A stretch of DNA of 35,840 nucleotides from CAYTCZ01 sp964436315 (GTDB lineage: Bacteria > Actinomycetota > Thermoleophilia > Gaiellales > Gaiellaceae): positions 1 through 35,840 of the forward strand of contig CAYTCZ010000026.1 of assembly GCA_964436315.1 (NCBI GenBank). Direction: 5' to 3'. The notes below the pieces were generated by a model. It worked only from the letters and a program-made list of their open reading frames with translations. It did no database searches and was not told where the DNA came from. Position 1 is the stretch's first letter; each line of letters opens with the position of its first letter. Of the stretch, positions 1-8,680 are shown piece after piece. The translations under genes and the position numbers were made by a program.

Positions 1-1566
1 CTCGCGGTATCCGGTCAAAACATCGCGTACGTCGTTGGCGGAGTTCTTCTGCTGGGCTGGCTGTTCGGCGTTCCTCGGGGAGGCGCTGAGGCACTCGCAC
101 TGGTCGCAATCGGCGGCTACGTCCTGGCGGTCGGTTGGCAGCCCTCGGTTGTTCGGGCGGGCATCGCTGGAGGTCTCGCCTCGCTTGCCTGGCTTCTGGC
201 CAGGCCGCGCGATCGTTGGTACTTCCTGCTGGTGGGAGCAGCGGTGCTGCTTGCCTGGAACCCCTACTCACTCCTCGAACCTGGCTTTCAGCTCTCGTTC
301 GCGGCTGTAGCGGCGATCTTTCTGCTCGTTCCGAGACTCGAGCGGTTGCTCGATGGCTATCCAGTCCCGACAAGACTGGCGACGATCATCGCGGTCTCAG
401 GGGCCTGTGGGCTTGCCACGGCCCCAATTCTGTGGCTCCACTTCGGCGCCGTCCCGATCTACTCGATTCTCAGCAACGCCCTGGCGGCGCCCGTCGTTGC
501 GCCGCTCCTGGGCTTCGCTCTCGTCACCGCGGCGCTCGAGCCGGCTATTCCCGAGGCCGCGTTCGCGCTCGCGTGGATCAACGGTTGGCTCGCCGCATAT
601 CTCGCTGGCTGCGCGAGACTCGTGGGCGGGCTGCCGCACGCGCAGCTCTCTTCCGGGGTTCTCCTCCTGGTGTTCATCGTTCTTCTGCTGGGCACGATCC
701 TGATTCGGAGGCTGCCTCGATATCGCCGAAAAGATGCCGTGGCCGTGACGGCCGCAGTCCTGATCGGCTTGGGAGCTTGGGTTTGGTGGCCGCGCGATGC
801 CGTTGACCCCCGTCCGTTGACCTCCGGGTTTCGGGTCACATTCATGGACGTCGGGCAGGGAGACGCCACGTTGCTCGAGGTGCCCGACGGCGCCGTGCTC
901 GTTGACCAAGGCCCTCCAGAAGCCGCGGTCAGCGCGGTCCTCCGTCGCTGGGGAGTCGGCGAGCTCTCCGCAATTGTGCTGACCCATCCGCAGCGCGACC
1001 ACACAGGCGGCGCAGCGGACGTTCTTCGCGAAATCGAGGTGGGCGCTGTTCTCGACCCTGCAATTCCCGGTGCAGATAGCGAAAACGCGGATGCCTTCGC
1101 CGAGGCCGAGCGTCAGAATGTCCCGATCCTCACCGTCCGAGCCGGGGACGTGTACGACATCGGTGGGATGCGCCTCCGTGTGCTTTGGCCACGCGAATCT
1201 GTGTCGATAAACGGCGATCCCAATGATGCCGCGGTTGTCATGCTCGCGAGTTTTGGGGCGACCGACGTCCTCCTGACCGCGGACGCTGAGTCGCACGTCA
1301 CGCTCCCGCTTCGACCCCCGCCGGTCGAGGTCATCAAGATCGCCCACCACGGGTCGGCGGATGAGGGTTTGGAGAAACTCCTCCGCTTGCTCGAGCCGCA
1401 AATCGCCGTCGTTTCTTCGGGTGCCAACGAGTACGGCCACCCGGCGGTCTCGACGATCTCAACGCTCGATGCGCAGCCCGATCTGGACCTCTATCGCACC
1501 GATGAGCGAGGCGACATAGCGATCGAGTCGGACGGGGAGCGCCTCTGGGTTCACACCGAGCGCTGA
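1..1566 (+). CDS. comEC: ComEC/Rec2 family DNA-uptake channel, 5'-truncated by the window edge
   Basis: The reading frame is open from base 1 and the gene begins upstream of the window. ComEC forms the inner-membrane channel for single-stranded DNA in natural transformation. The visible 521 residues start inside the Competence domain at the conserved LAVSGQNIAYV segment and continue through several hydrophobic helices to about residue 255. A C-terminal metallo-beta-lactamase-like domain follows, with FMDVGQGDA, a HPQRDHTGG metal-binding-type motif (near base 1000) and AHHGS (near base 1350). The N-terminal OB-fold and first helices are not visible. A start at the internal ATG at 232 would cut through the membrane domain, so it is not the real start. 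holA follows after 33 bases, a common comEC-holA arrangement. The family assignment is firm; whether the organism is transformable cannot be told from this gene. Confidence 0.93.
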   Translation, partial: LAVSGQNIAYVVGGVLLLGWLFGVPRGGAEALALVAIGGYVLAVGWQPSVVRAGIAGGLASLAWLLARPRDRWYFLLVGAAVLLAWNPYSLLEPGFQLSFAAVAAIFLLVPRLERLLDGYPVPTRLATIIAVSGACGLATAPILWLHFGAVPIYSILSNALAAPVVAPLLGFALVTAALEPAIPEAAFALAWINGWLAAYLAGCARLVGGLPHAQLSSGVLLLVFIVLLLGTILIRRLPRYRRKDAVAVTAAVLIGLGAWVWWPRDAVDPRPLTSGFRVTFMDVGQGDATLLEVPDGAVLVDQGPPEAAVSAVLRRWGVGELSAIVLTHPQRDHTGGAADVLREIEVGAVLDPAIPGADSENADAFAEAERQNVPILTVRAGDVYDIGGMRLRVLWPRESVSINGDPNDAAVVMLASFGATDVLLTADAESHVTLPLRPPPVEVIKIAHHGSADEGLEKLLRLLEPQIAVVSSGANEYGHPAVSTISTLDAQPDLDLYRTDERGDIAIESDGERLWVHTER

Positions 1567-1599
1567 CGATGCCTTGGTCGTGGTGCCGAGCACATATTT

Positions 1600-2589
1600 A
1601 TGCTGCGTGTCGTGACCCAGGACGATCTTCGCCCGATCTACCTCCTCATCGGGAGCGACCGCCCCAAGATCCGCCGTGCGCTCTCGCGCCTCCGAGCTCG
1701 CTTTCCGGACGAGGCCCAAGAGCACCTCTCGGCTGAAGAGCAATCGGGAGCGGATGCCGTGCTGGTCTGCAACGCCCTCGGCCTATTTGGCGCCGAGAGC
1801 GGGAGACTTGTCGTCGTGGAAGATGTTGAAGCCTGGAAGGTCGCCGACGTCGAGAGTCTGAGCGACTACCTCGAGGACCCGGTCGCGGGCGCGGTCCTCG
1901 CCCTCGTGGCCTGGAAAGCACCGAAGACGAAGAAGCTCCAGGACCTCTGTGACAAACGGGGCCAGGTACTGAGCTATGAGGCACCCCGCCCGCGGGATCT
2001 TCCGGCCTGGGTCCGCTCGCAGTTCGAGCGTCTCGGTAAGGAGGTCGACGCCGATACAGCGCGCGCGCTCGTCGAGGTCGTTGGTGACAAGGTCGAGATT
2101 CTGGAGCGGGAGATCGAAAAGCTCGTGACGTGGGCTGGGTCGGAGCCAATCGAGCGCTCTGCCGTCGAGGCGCTTGCGGTTGCCGCCCTCGATGCGCCGC
2201 CATGGGATCTCACCGACGCCTGGGCGGCTGGGGACTCAGCGGGTCTCCTTCGCGCAGCCGACCGCGCGCGGAGTCTCGGGAAAGAGCCGTTCGTCGTTGC
2301 GTCGGGCCTCTCCGCCCATGTTCGGTTCGTGAACGAGGCAGAGGCACTGCGCGAGGAAGGGATGTCAACGAAGGAGATCGCGAAGCATCTCAAGCGCCAC
2401 GAGTTCCGCGTTCGAAAGGCGCTGTCGGAGACCGAGACTCGATCGCGGCTGGATCGCGAGATCGCGCTCGTTCGACTTGCGGAGCTCGACGCGGCGCTCA
2501 AGGGCGCAAGTCGCTTGTCCTCAGATCTGGAACTCGAGCGCGCGCTCGTCGAGGCCGGCGAACCAGCGGGCGATCGAGGTCGCCGCTAG
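1600..2589 (+). CDS. holA: DNA polymerase III delta subunit
   Basis: The delta subunit of the clamp loader opens the beta sliding clamp at primer-template junctions. The 329-residue length fits the family. The N-terminus (DLRPIYLLIGSDRPKIRRAL) matches the usual 'P-x-Y-L-L-x-G' opening, although the degenerate P-loop of delta is poor here, as is normal. Middle and C-terminal helical regions look typical, including the lid-like segment near residue 170 and the collar-type C-terminus with LAELDAALKGAS. The ATG at 1600 is used because the homologous N-terminal strand begins a few residues later; no strong Shine-Dalgarno is visible. The gene is co-directional with comEC and converges on rpsT. Confidence 0.9.
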   Translation: MLRVVTQDDLRPIYLLIGSDRPKIRRALSRLRARFPDEAQEHLSAEEQSGADAVLVCNALGLFGAESGRLVVVEDVEAWKVADVESLSDYLEDPVAGAVLALVAWKAPKTKKLQDLCDKRGQVLSYEAPRPRDLPAWVRSQFERLGKEVDADTARALVEVVGDKVEILEREIEKLVTWAGSEPIERSAVEALAVAALDAPPWDLTDAWAAGDSAGLLRAADRARSLGKEPFVVASGLSAHVRFVNEAEALREEGMSTKEIAKHLKRHEFRVRKALSETETRSRLDREIALVRLAELDAALKGASRLSSDLELERALVEAGEPAGDRGRR

Positions 2590-2612
2590 GGAGGGAACGC
2601 CCGGCCGCGAAC

Positions 2613-2879
2613 CTACTCGTCAAGCGAGGCGACCAGCGCCGCGGCCTGCGACTTCTTCCGTGCAGCTTTGTTCGGATGGATAGCGCGCTTGGTCGCGGCT
2701 TTGTCGAGCAATCTGACGAGCTCCTGATGTTCCGCGGCGGCGAGCTCGGCATCGCCGGCCGCGACCGCCACCTCGAGCCGTGCCATTAGCGTCTTGGAAC
2801 CCGAGCGATAGCGCTGGTTCTCGAGCCGTTGCCGGGCGGCAGTCCGAACTCGTCGCTCCTGTTGTTTTAGGTTCGGCAT
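2613..2879 (-). CDS. rpsT: 30S ribosomal protein S20
   Basis: This 88-residue basic, alanine-rich helical protein begins MPNLKQQERRVRTAARQR and ends in an Ala/Lys-rich tail (KRAIHPNKAARKKSQAAAL), both diagnostic of S20, which binds 16S rRNA. The central motif RLLDKAATKRAIHPNKA is strongly conserved in the family. It is encoded opposite its neighbours, converging with holA (23-base gap) and diverging from murJ. A lone reversed rpsT beside holA is a frequent bacterial arrangement. The divergent 105-base region to murJ must carry its promoter; I see only a weak TAGCAT hexamer there on the minus strand. Confidence 0.95.
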   Translation of the reverse strand: MPNLKQQERRVRTAARQRLENQRYRSGSKTLMARLEVAVAAGDAELAAAEHQELVRLLDKAATKRAIHPNKAARKKSQAAALVASLDE

Positions 2880-2971
2880 CGAGAGAGATTCGCCCAGATG
2901 ATCGATTTTCCGGGCACGCGGGCAGGAAGATGCTAGCAGTTGCCTGTCGGAGTTCCTGGAGGTCCCTTTCC

Positions 2972-2985
2972 TATACTCGGGCCCG
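2972..2985 (+). promoter_or_regulatory. Probable -10 element placing a leaderless start on murJ
   Basis: TATACT at 2972-2977 is followed after 7 bases by GTG at 2985. That spacing would put the transcription start on or next to the start codon. No clear -35 hexamer sits at 16-18 bases upstream. The element also argues against the longer in-frame TTG start at 2940, because translation from there would begin upstream of the transcript. This is inferred from sequence pattern only. Confidence 0.45.
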
Positions 2986-4604
2986 TGGATGACGAGGCTG
3001 CCGGGTCGGACCGGGCTCGGCCAGTGGCCCCGCCGGGCCGGCGCCGACGCCTTGCCTGGTCGGCGGCGACGTTCTCGGTGGCTACTGGGATCTCCCGCAT
3101 CCTCGGACTCCTGCGCGAGATTCTGATCCGGCGGTACTTCGGAGTCGAGGGCTCGATTAACGCGTTCCAGGTCGCGTTCGTCGTGCCGAACACGGTACGG
3201 GCGTTGGTCGCGGATGCCGCTCTGTCCTCGGCCTTCGTACCGGTGTTCAGCGAACTACTGGCGAAAGGAGATCGGGCCCGAGCCTGGCGTGTCGCCTCGT
3301 CGGTCCTGTGGCTCATGTTCCTCGGCCTCGCCGCGCTGACCGCGCTTTTCATCTTGCTTGCGCCGTGGTTGATGAAACCGTTCGGCTACTCCGGCGAGGC
3401 CGAGGATCTCGTGATCACCCTGTCGCGGATCCTGTTCCCGACGGTCGTGCTCCTGGGAGTGACGGGCGTCATCGTCGGCATCCTCAACAGCTACGAGGAA
3501 TTCACGATCCCGGCGATCTCGCCGATCTTCTGGAACCTCGCGATCATCCTGGCGCTCGTCGTCGGTGTCCCGCAAGCCGAAACCGAGACGCAGGAGCTCT
3601 ACATCCTCGCCGGCGGCATCGTCGCAGGCACGGTCATCCAACTGCTCCTGCCGCTTCCCTGGTTACGCGGCCTCGACGGTCGGCTACACATCCTGATCGA
3701 TTTCCGCGATCCCGCGGTGAAGCGCGTATTCGTGTTGATGCTGCCCGTCTCGCTCGGCATCGGGCTCATCAACTTCAACCAGCTGATCAATACGTTCTTC
3801 GCGGCTCGGTTCGTCGATCCGCTCCTCGCCCCGGCGGCGATCGAGGCTGCCTTTCGGATCTACATGCTCCCGCAAGGAATGTTCTCCGTTGCGATTGCGA
3901 CCGTTCTGTTTCCGTCACTCTCCCGTCTTGCGGCACTCCAGGACCTCGATGGCTTTCGCTCGACCGTCTCTCTTGGCCTGCGCCAGATCGGTTTTCTCCT
4001 CATTCCGGCGAGTATCGTCTCAGCAGTGCTGGCAGTCCCGATCGTCCGCGTTCTCTACGAGCGGGGTGCGTTTACGGCTGACCAAACCGACGTCGTGGCC
4101 GGTGCACTCGCAGGGTTCGCGCTCGGGCTGACGTTCAACGGAACGATGCTGATGCTCAATCGAGCCTTCTTCAGTCTGCAGTCCCCCTGGATCCCGACCT
4201 GGATCGCCCTGGGTGTGCTGACTGTCAACTTTGGACTCGACGCGGCCCTGTACAGGGTCGGCGTTTGGGGTATTCCTCTTGCGACGTCGATTGCCAACAT
4301 CACGGGTACCGCGGCACTCCTCCTCGTCTTCTACCGCCGAGTCGGGACGCTTGACGGTCGTCGAATCGTTTCGACCTACGTACGAGTCGCGGTCGCTGCG
4401 ATTGTCGCCGGTGGAGCCGCGTTCGGCGTCTGGTACGTCCTCGACGACGCGCTCGGGAGGTCGCTCGGTGCGCAGATCGTCTCGGTCGGAGGTGGCATCG
4501 CGGTTGGTGCAGCTGTCTATCTGGCGGGTGCCCGCCTCCTGCGGCTCGAGGAACTCCGGATGCTCACCTCGCTCCTCGGCCGCTCAGGTAAAACGGCAGA
4601 GTGA
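2985..4604 (+). CDS. murJ: Lipid II flippase MurJ (MviN family)
   Basis: MurJ moves lipid II across the cytoplasmic membrane for peptidoglycan synthesis. From the GTG at 2985 the protein is 539 residues, with a short charged N-terminus and about 14 hydrophobic helices. Family signatures include GISRILGLLREILIRRYFG in the first helix and PNTVRALVADAALSSAFVPVF soon after, where the conserved basic residue lines the central cavity. An in-frame TTG at 2940 would add 15 residues, but a -10-like TATACT lies between the two starts. The stop codon overlaps the lepA start in a GTGA arrangement, suggesting translational coupling. Some homologues carry extra cytoplasmic kinase-like domains; this one ends soon after the last helix. 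Confidence 0.92.
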   Translation: MDDEAAGSDRARPVAPPGRRRRLAWSAATFSVATGISRILGLLREILIRRYFGVEGSINAFQVAFVVPNTVRALVADAALSSAFVPVFSELLAKGDRARAWRVASSVLWLMFLGLAALTALFILLAPWLMKPFGYSGEAEDLVITLSRILFPTVVLLGVTGVIVGILNSYEEFTIPAISPIFWNLAIILALVVGVPQAETETQELYILAGGIVAGTVIQLLLPLPWLRGLDGRLHILIDFRDPAVKRVFVLMLPVSLGIGLINFNQLINTFFAARFVDPLLAPAAIEAAFRIYMLPQGMFSVAIATVLFPSLSRLAALQDLDGFRSTVSLGLRQIGFLLIPASIVSAVLAVPIVRVLYERGAFTADQTDVVAGALAGFALGLTFNGTMLMLNRAFFSLQSPWIPTWIALGVLTVNFGLDAALYRVGVWGIPLATSIANITGTAALLLVFYRRVGTLDGRRIVSTYVRVAVAAIVAGGAAFGVWYVLDDALGRSLGAQIVSVGGGIAVGAAVYLAGARLLRLEELRMLTSLLGRSGKTAE

Positions 4605-6388
4605 CACAGAGCCAGATCCGGAACTTCTGCATCGTCGCCCACATCGATCATGGGAAGTCGACGCTCGCCGACCGCATTCTCGAACTCACGGACGCGTTGA
4701 CTGAGCGGGAGATGCGCGATCAGGTTCTCGACACGATGGAGCTCGAGCGCGAGCGCGGGATCACAATCAAGGCCCAGGCTGTGCGTGTCGCCTGGAAGGG
4801 ATATCAGCTCAACCTCATCGATACTCCCGGACACGTCGACTTCACGTACGAAGTGTCGCGCGCGTTGGCAGCCTGTGAAGGAGCCCTGCTCGTCGTCGAT
4901 GCCGCCCAGGGTGTCGAGGCCCAAACGCTCGCGAACGCGTACCTCGCGATCGAGAGCGATCTCGAGATCGTTCCTGTTGTGAACAAGATCGATCTCCCCC
5001 AGGCCGATCCGGAGGGGACATCAGCCGAGGTCGCTGATCTCGTGGGCGAGGCGAGGGAGCGCGTGCTCGCCGTCTCGGCGAAGACGGGTGAGGGAGTCGC
5101 AGCTGCTCTCGACGCAGTCGTCGACCGGATTGCTCCACCTGGCGGAAATCCAGACCATCCAGCGCGGGCTCTCGTGTTCGACTCCGCCTACGACCAATAC
5201 CGAGGCGTCGTCGCCTTTGTCCGTGTCGTGGACGGTCGCTTCATTGCGCGGGAACCGGTCCGGGCGATGGCAGCGGGGACAAGGTTTGAGGCCGAGGAGC
5301 TCGGATTCTTCGCGCCCGAACGAACGTCGACTGGAGTCTTGGAGGCCGGCGAAGTCGGCTACCTGATCACGGGCCTCAAGGACGTGAGCCGGCTTCGGGT
5401 TGGCGACACGTTGACGACCGAGATGCGACCGGCAGCCGAGGCTCTTCCCGGTTACAAGGACGTGAAGCCGACCGTCTTTGCCGGTCTCTTTCCGACTGAC
5501 TCGGATGACTACCCGGCACTCCGGGACGCGCTCGAGAAGCTCAAGCTCAACGACGCGTCACTGTTCTATGAACCCGAAACGTCGAAGGCTCTTGGATTCG
5601 GTTTCCGCTGCGGGTTCCTAGGTCTCCTCCACATGGAGATCGTGCGCGAACGACTCGAGCGCGAGTTCGACCTCGACCTTCTGGTCACGGCTCCGAACGT
5701 TGGTTACCGCGTCATCGACGGCCAGGGCAATGCGACCGAGGTTCATAGTCCGGCAGACATGCCGCGCGAGTACGAGGCGGTGGAGGAGCCTCTTATCCGG
5801 GCGACGACAATCGTTCCAAAGGACTACGTAGGGACTGTTATGGAGCTCAACAACGACCGCCGCGGGCGCTTCCACCACATGGAGTACCTGAGCGAGCAGC
5901 GGGTGCTCCTCGTCTTCGACCTCCCGCTCGCGGAGGTGGTCTACGACTACTACGACCAGCTGAAATCGCGCACCCGAGGGCTCGCGAGTTTCGACTACGA
6001 CGTCATCGATACGCAGCAGGCCGACCTTGTGCGGGTCGACATCCTGCTCGCGGGGGAACCGGTCGATGCGCTCAGCATCATCGTCCACCGCGGCGAGGCC
6101 GCAGCTCGCGGGCGAACGCTTGTAGACCGGCTTCGGGAAGAGATCCCACGCCAGCTGTTCGATGTGCCGGTTCAGGCCGCTATCGGCTCCCGGATCATCG
6201 CTCGCGAGACTGTCAAAGCCCGCCGGAAGGACGTGCTCGCCAAGTGCTACGGCGGTGACGTCACGCGGAAGCGCAAACTCCTCGAGCGACAAAAGAAGGG
6301 CAAGAAGCGGATGAAGCAGGTGGGCGCTGTGGAGGTACCGCAGGAGGCCTTCCTCGCCGTCCTCAACCTGGAGGACAATCGGACATGA
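4601..6388 (+). CDS. lepA: Elongation factor 4 (LepA), ribosome-associated GTPase
   Basis: LepA/EF-4 is a translational GTPase acting on the ribosome, implicated in back-translocation and 30S biogenesis. At 595 residues it is close to the family norm. The G1 loop AHIDHGKST (about residues 13-21), DTPGH and NKID GTPase motifs are all present. The LepA-specific C-terminal domain ends with KCYGGDVTRKRKLL and a lysine-rich GKKRMKQVG segment. It lacks EF-G domain IV, which separates it from fusA. The start is GTG at 4601, overlapping the murJ stop by 4 bases; the end overlaps hemW in an ATGA junction. Confidence 0.97.
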   Translation: MTQSQIRNFCIVAHIDHGKSTLADRILELTDALTEREMRDQVLDTMELERERGITIKAQAVRVAWKGYQLNLIDTPGHVDFTYEVSRALAACEGALLVVDAAQGVEAQTLANAYLAIESDLEIVPVVNKIDLPQADPEGTSAEVADLVGEARERVLAVSAKTGEGVAAALDAVVDRIAPPGGNPDHPARALVFDSAYDQYRGVVAFVRVVDGRFIAREPVRAMAAGTRFEAEELGFFAPERTSTGVLEAGEVGYLITGLKDVSRLRVGDTLTTEMRPAAEALPGYKDVKPTVFAGLFPTDSDDYPALRDALEKLKLNDASLFYEPETSKALGFGFRCGFLGLLHMEIVRERLEREFDLDLLVTAPNVGYRVIDGQGNATEVHSPADMPREYEAVEEPLIRATTIVPKDYVGTVMELNNDRRGRFHHMEYLSEQRVLLVFDLPLAEVVYDYYDQLKSRTRGLASFDYDVIDTQQADLVRVDILLAGEPVDALSIIVHRGEAAARGRTLVDRLREEIPRQLFDVPVQAAIGSRIIARETVKARRKDVLAKCYGGDVTRKRKLLERQKKGKKRMKQVGAVEVPQEAFLAVLNLEDNRT

Positions 6389-7518
6389 GTGTCTCGCGTC
6401 GCGACGGCAAGCTGGACGGCGTCCGTCACCTCTACGTCCATCTTCCTTTCTGCGCCCATCGATGTGGGTACTGCGACTTCGTGACCGTGGTAGGGCACCG
6501 AGACCAACACGTTGCCTACTCGCAGGCGTTGGTCCGTGAGCTCGAGCTCGAGCAATCGCTCCTCGCCGAGTCTCTGGAGACGATCTTCGTGGGCGGCGGC
6601 ACGCCGACATACACAGGTGGCGAGGCTCTATTCGACCTCCTGACCCGGCTGCCCGGGGCCCATGAGTTCACGGTTGAAGCCAATCCAGAAGGAGTGACTC
6701 AGGAGATCGCCGAGCTGCTAGCCCGCGCAGGCGTGAACAGAATCTCGATCGGCGCTCAGAGCTTCAGGCCGCACCTGCTGACCGTACTGGAACGTCGGGC
6801 CACCCCCGACGATGTCCGCCGGGCCATCGGCCATTTCCGGAACGCTGGCTTCGACAACATCTCGCTCGATCTGCTTTACGGCGTTCCTGGCCAGACGAAG
6901 ACGGATCTGGTGAGCGATCTTGAAACCGCGATCGAGCTCGGCGTTGATCATCTCTCGTGTTACGAGCTCGAATCGAAGCGTGGAACTCGCTTTTGGCACG
7001 CTCACGGCTTAGAGCTCCCACGCCAGCAGGAGGCGATGGAAGGCTACTTCGAGCTCGTTGTCGAGACGCTCACGGGTGCCGGCTATCGGTGGTATGAGAC
7101 GTCGAATTTCTGTCGCCCAGGGCGAAGCGCCGAGCACAACCTCGCCTACTGGCATGGAAGGGACTACCTGGGGCTGGGGATTGGTGCGGTGTCGACATGC
7201 GCCGGAACCAGGTGGCGGAATACGGCGAAGCTCTCGGACTACCTCCGTGCCCTTGGCGCCGAGGCTCGGCCGCCGCGAGAGGTCGAGCCGCTCTCGCACG
7301 ACACTCGCCATGTCGAACGACTCATGCTCGGCTTGCGTCTCGACGAGCCTCTGCCTCTCGCCGAGGTTCGCGACGCGATCGATGAATCTGCTCTCCGGCG
7401 ACTCGAGCACCTCGAGCTCCTTGTCGAAACGGACGGAAATCTCCAGCTCACGCGGCGAGGACGCTTTCTGGGCGGCGCGGTGACCGCTGAACTGATGGTG
7501 GAGATCCCGGGAAATTGA
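6385..7518 (+). CDS. hemW: Radical SAM heme chaperone HemW
   Basis: HemW is a radical SAM protein of the HemN-like group that binds and delivers heme; older annotations call it oxygen-independent coproporphyrinogen III oxidase. The CX3CX2C cluster motif lies in CAHRCGYCDF near residues 28-37, preceded by LYVHLPFC. The glycine-rich GGGTPT SAM motif and the GVNRISIGAQSF segment follow. Typical HemN enzymes have an extra cysteine directly after the cluster motif (CX3CX2CXC); here that position is not cysteine (CGYCDF), which favours HemW. Its position directly upstream of hrcA is the classic hemW context. The 377-residue length is normal. Confidence 0.92.
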   Translation: MSVSRRDGKLDGVRHLYVHLPFCAHRCGYCDFVTVVGHRDQHVAYSQALVRELELEQSLLAESLETIFVGGGTPTYTGGEALFDLLTRLPGAHEFTVEANPEGVTQEIAELLARAGVNRISIGAQSFRPHLLTVLERRATPDDVRRAIGHFRNAGFDNISLDLLYGVPGQTKTDLVSDLETAIELGVDHLSCYELESKRGTRFWHAHGLELPRQQEAMEGYFELVVETLTGAGYRWYETSNFCRPGRSAEHNLAYWHGRDYLGLGIGAVSTCAGTRWRNTAKLSDYLRALGAEARPPREVEPLSHDTRHVERLMLGLRLDEPLPLAEVRDAIDESALRRLEHLELLVETDGNLQLTRRGRFLGGAVTAELMVEIPGN

Positions 7519-7531
7519 TTCACTTAGAGCA

Positions 7532-8572
7532 GTGGGGGATCGACAACCGTTTTTGAGCCAACGCCAGGCACAGCTCCTGGCGAGCGTCGTCGAGGAGTAC
7601 GTCGCCACGGGATCGCCCGTCGGGTCGAAGACTCTGGTGCAGAAGACCGAGATCGACGTCTCGTCATCGACGGTCCGGTATGAGCTGGCCGTGCTCGAGG
7701 AACAAGGCTTCCTCACGCATCCGCACACTTCAGCCGGGCGAGTCCCGACTGACCTCGGTTACCGCTTCTACGTCGACCGTCTCCTCGAGGCTCTCCATCC
7801 GCGACCGTCCGTCCCGGAGCTGGAGCTCCCCACCGACAAGGCTCAAGTCGATTCCACCCTCCGGGCAACGACCGAGGCGCTCGCGCAGGTCACGCACCTC
7901 CTCGCACTGGTAACGGCGCCGCCGATCGAGTCGACGCTCGTGCGACACGTCGAGGTGCTGCTCTTGCAGCCGCAGGTCGTGATGGTCGTGGTCATAACCT
8001 CGACCGGCGAGGTCAAGAAGGAGGCCTTTGGTTTCGAGCGGTCGGTGGATCCCGGTCTTGCGGAATGGGCACACGAGTACCTGAACCACCAGCTGTCCGG
8101 TCTCCAGTTGAGCGGGAGACTCCTCCGCGCATGCTTTGAGAACCCGGAACTGAGTCCACTCGAGCGCGAGTTTCTGGCCGTGTGCCAACCGGCCTTTATC
8201 GAACTCGTCGACTCAGGCGAGCAGAGTATGTACGTCGGTGGAGCCGCAGGCCTTCTCGACGAGTTCCGAGAAGACGACCTGCGGAGCTACCAGCGGCTCC
8301 TCGAAGTTCTCGAACAGCGCGTCGCGCTCCTCGAGCTCATGCACGTCAGCCTCAGCTCGAAACAACCGTTCGTGCGAGTCGGCGCTGAGCTCGAGGATCC
8401 AGATTTACAGCGCGTTTCGCTCGTCGGAGCGCCCTACGGGCTGCAGCACCGAAATCTCGGAACGGTGAGTCTCCTCGGTCCCACGCGGATGGACTACACG
8501 AAGGCCATCGACGCGGTTCGGTCCGCGGCGCACGAGCTCTCCCGTTTCGTCGAGGAGCTCTACGAGGAGTGA
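7532..8572 (+). CDS. hrcA: Heat-inducible transcription repressor HrcA
   Basis: HrcA represses class I heat-shock genes by binding CIRCE operators with help from GroEL. The 346-residue protein opens with the winged-helix region (LSQRQAQLLASVVEEYVATG, then PVGSKTL and SSSTVRYELAVLEEQGFLTHPHTSAGRVPT). It ends in the GAF-like domain with VSLLGPTRMDYTKAI, a typical HrcA C-terminus. The start is GTG at 7532, 13 bases after hemW. I searched by eye upstream of hrcA and dnaJ for the TTAGCACTC-N9-GAGTGCTAA operator and did not find it, so its targets are probably elsewhere (groESL, dnaK). Confidence 0.95.
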   Translation: MGDRQPFLSQRQAQLLASVVEEYVATGSPVGSKTLVQKTEIDVSSSTVRYELAVLEEQGFLTHPHTSAGRVPTDLGYRFYVDRLLEALHPRPSVPELELPTDKAQVDSTLRATTEALAQVTHLLALVTAPPIESTLVRHVEVLLLQPQVVMVVVITSTGEVKKEAFGFERSVDPGLAEWAHEYLNHQLSGLQLSGRLLRACFENPELSPLEREFLAVCQPAFIELVDSGEQSMYVGGAAGLLDEFREDDLRSYQRLLEVLEQRVALLELMHVSLSSKQPFVRVGAELEDPDLQRVSLVGAPYGLQHRNLGTVSLLGPTRMDYTKAIDAVRSAAHELSRFVEELYEE

Positions 8573-8667
8573 TCCTCCGAGACCGCCCGTTACTGGGATT
8601 CAAACGAGAGAAGAAGTCATCTCAGCCTGGCGTGAGAATCCGGCACGGCGCTCGTGGGCTAAGGAAG

Positions 8668-8680
8668 TAACCTAAGACGG
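8668..8680 (+). promoter_or_regulatory. Probable -10 element just ahead of dnaJ
   Basis: TAACCT at 8668-8673 lies 6 bases before the GTG start of dnaJ at 8680. That fits a leaderless transcript, in the same layout as murJ. The purine-rich AAGGAAG at 8661-8667 is too far from the start codon to act as a normal Shine-Dalgarno. No convincing -35 is seen. Pattern-based inference. Confidence 0.4.

Noticed and set aside
232..1566. Start of comEC at internal ATG 232
   Set aside because: The frame is open to base 1 and upstream residues match the ComEC Competence domain.
6385..7518. HemN coproporphyrinogen dehydrogenase
   Set aside because: The cluster motif lacks the extra cysteine typical of HemN, and the context upstream of hrcA is typical of HemW.
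7532..8679. CIRCE operator at hrcA or dnaJ
   Set aside because: No TTAGCACTC-N9-GAGTGCTAA pattern found by eye in either upstream gap.
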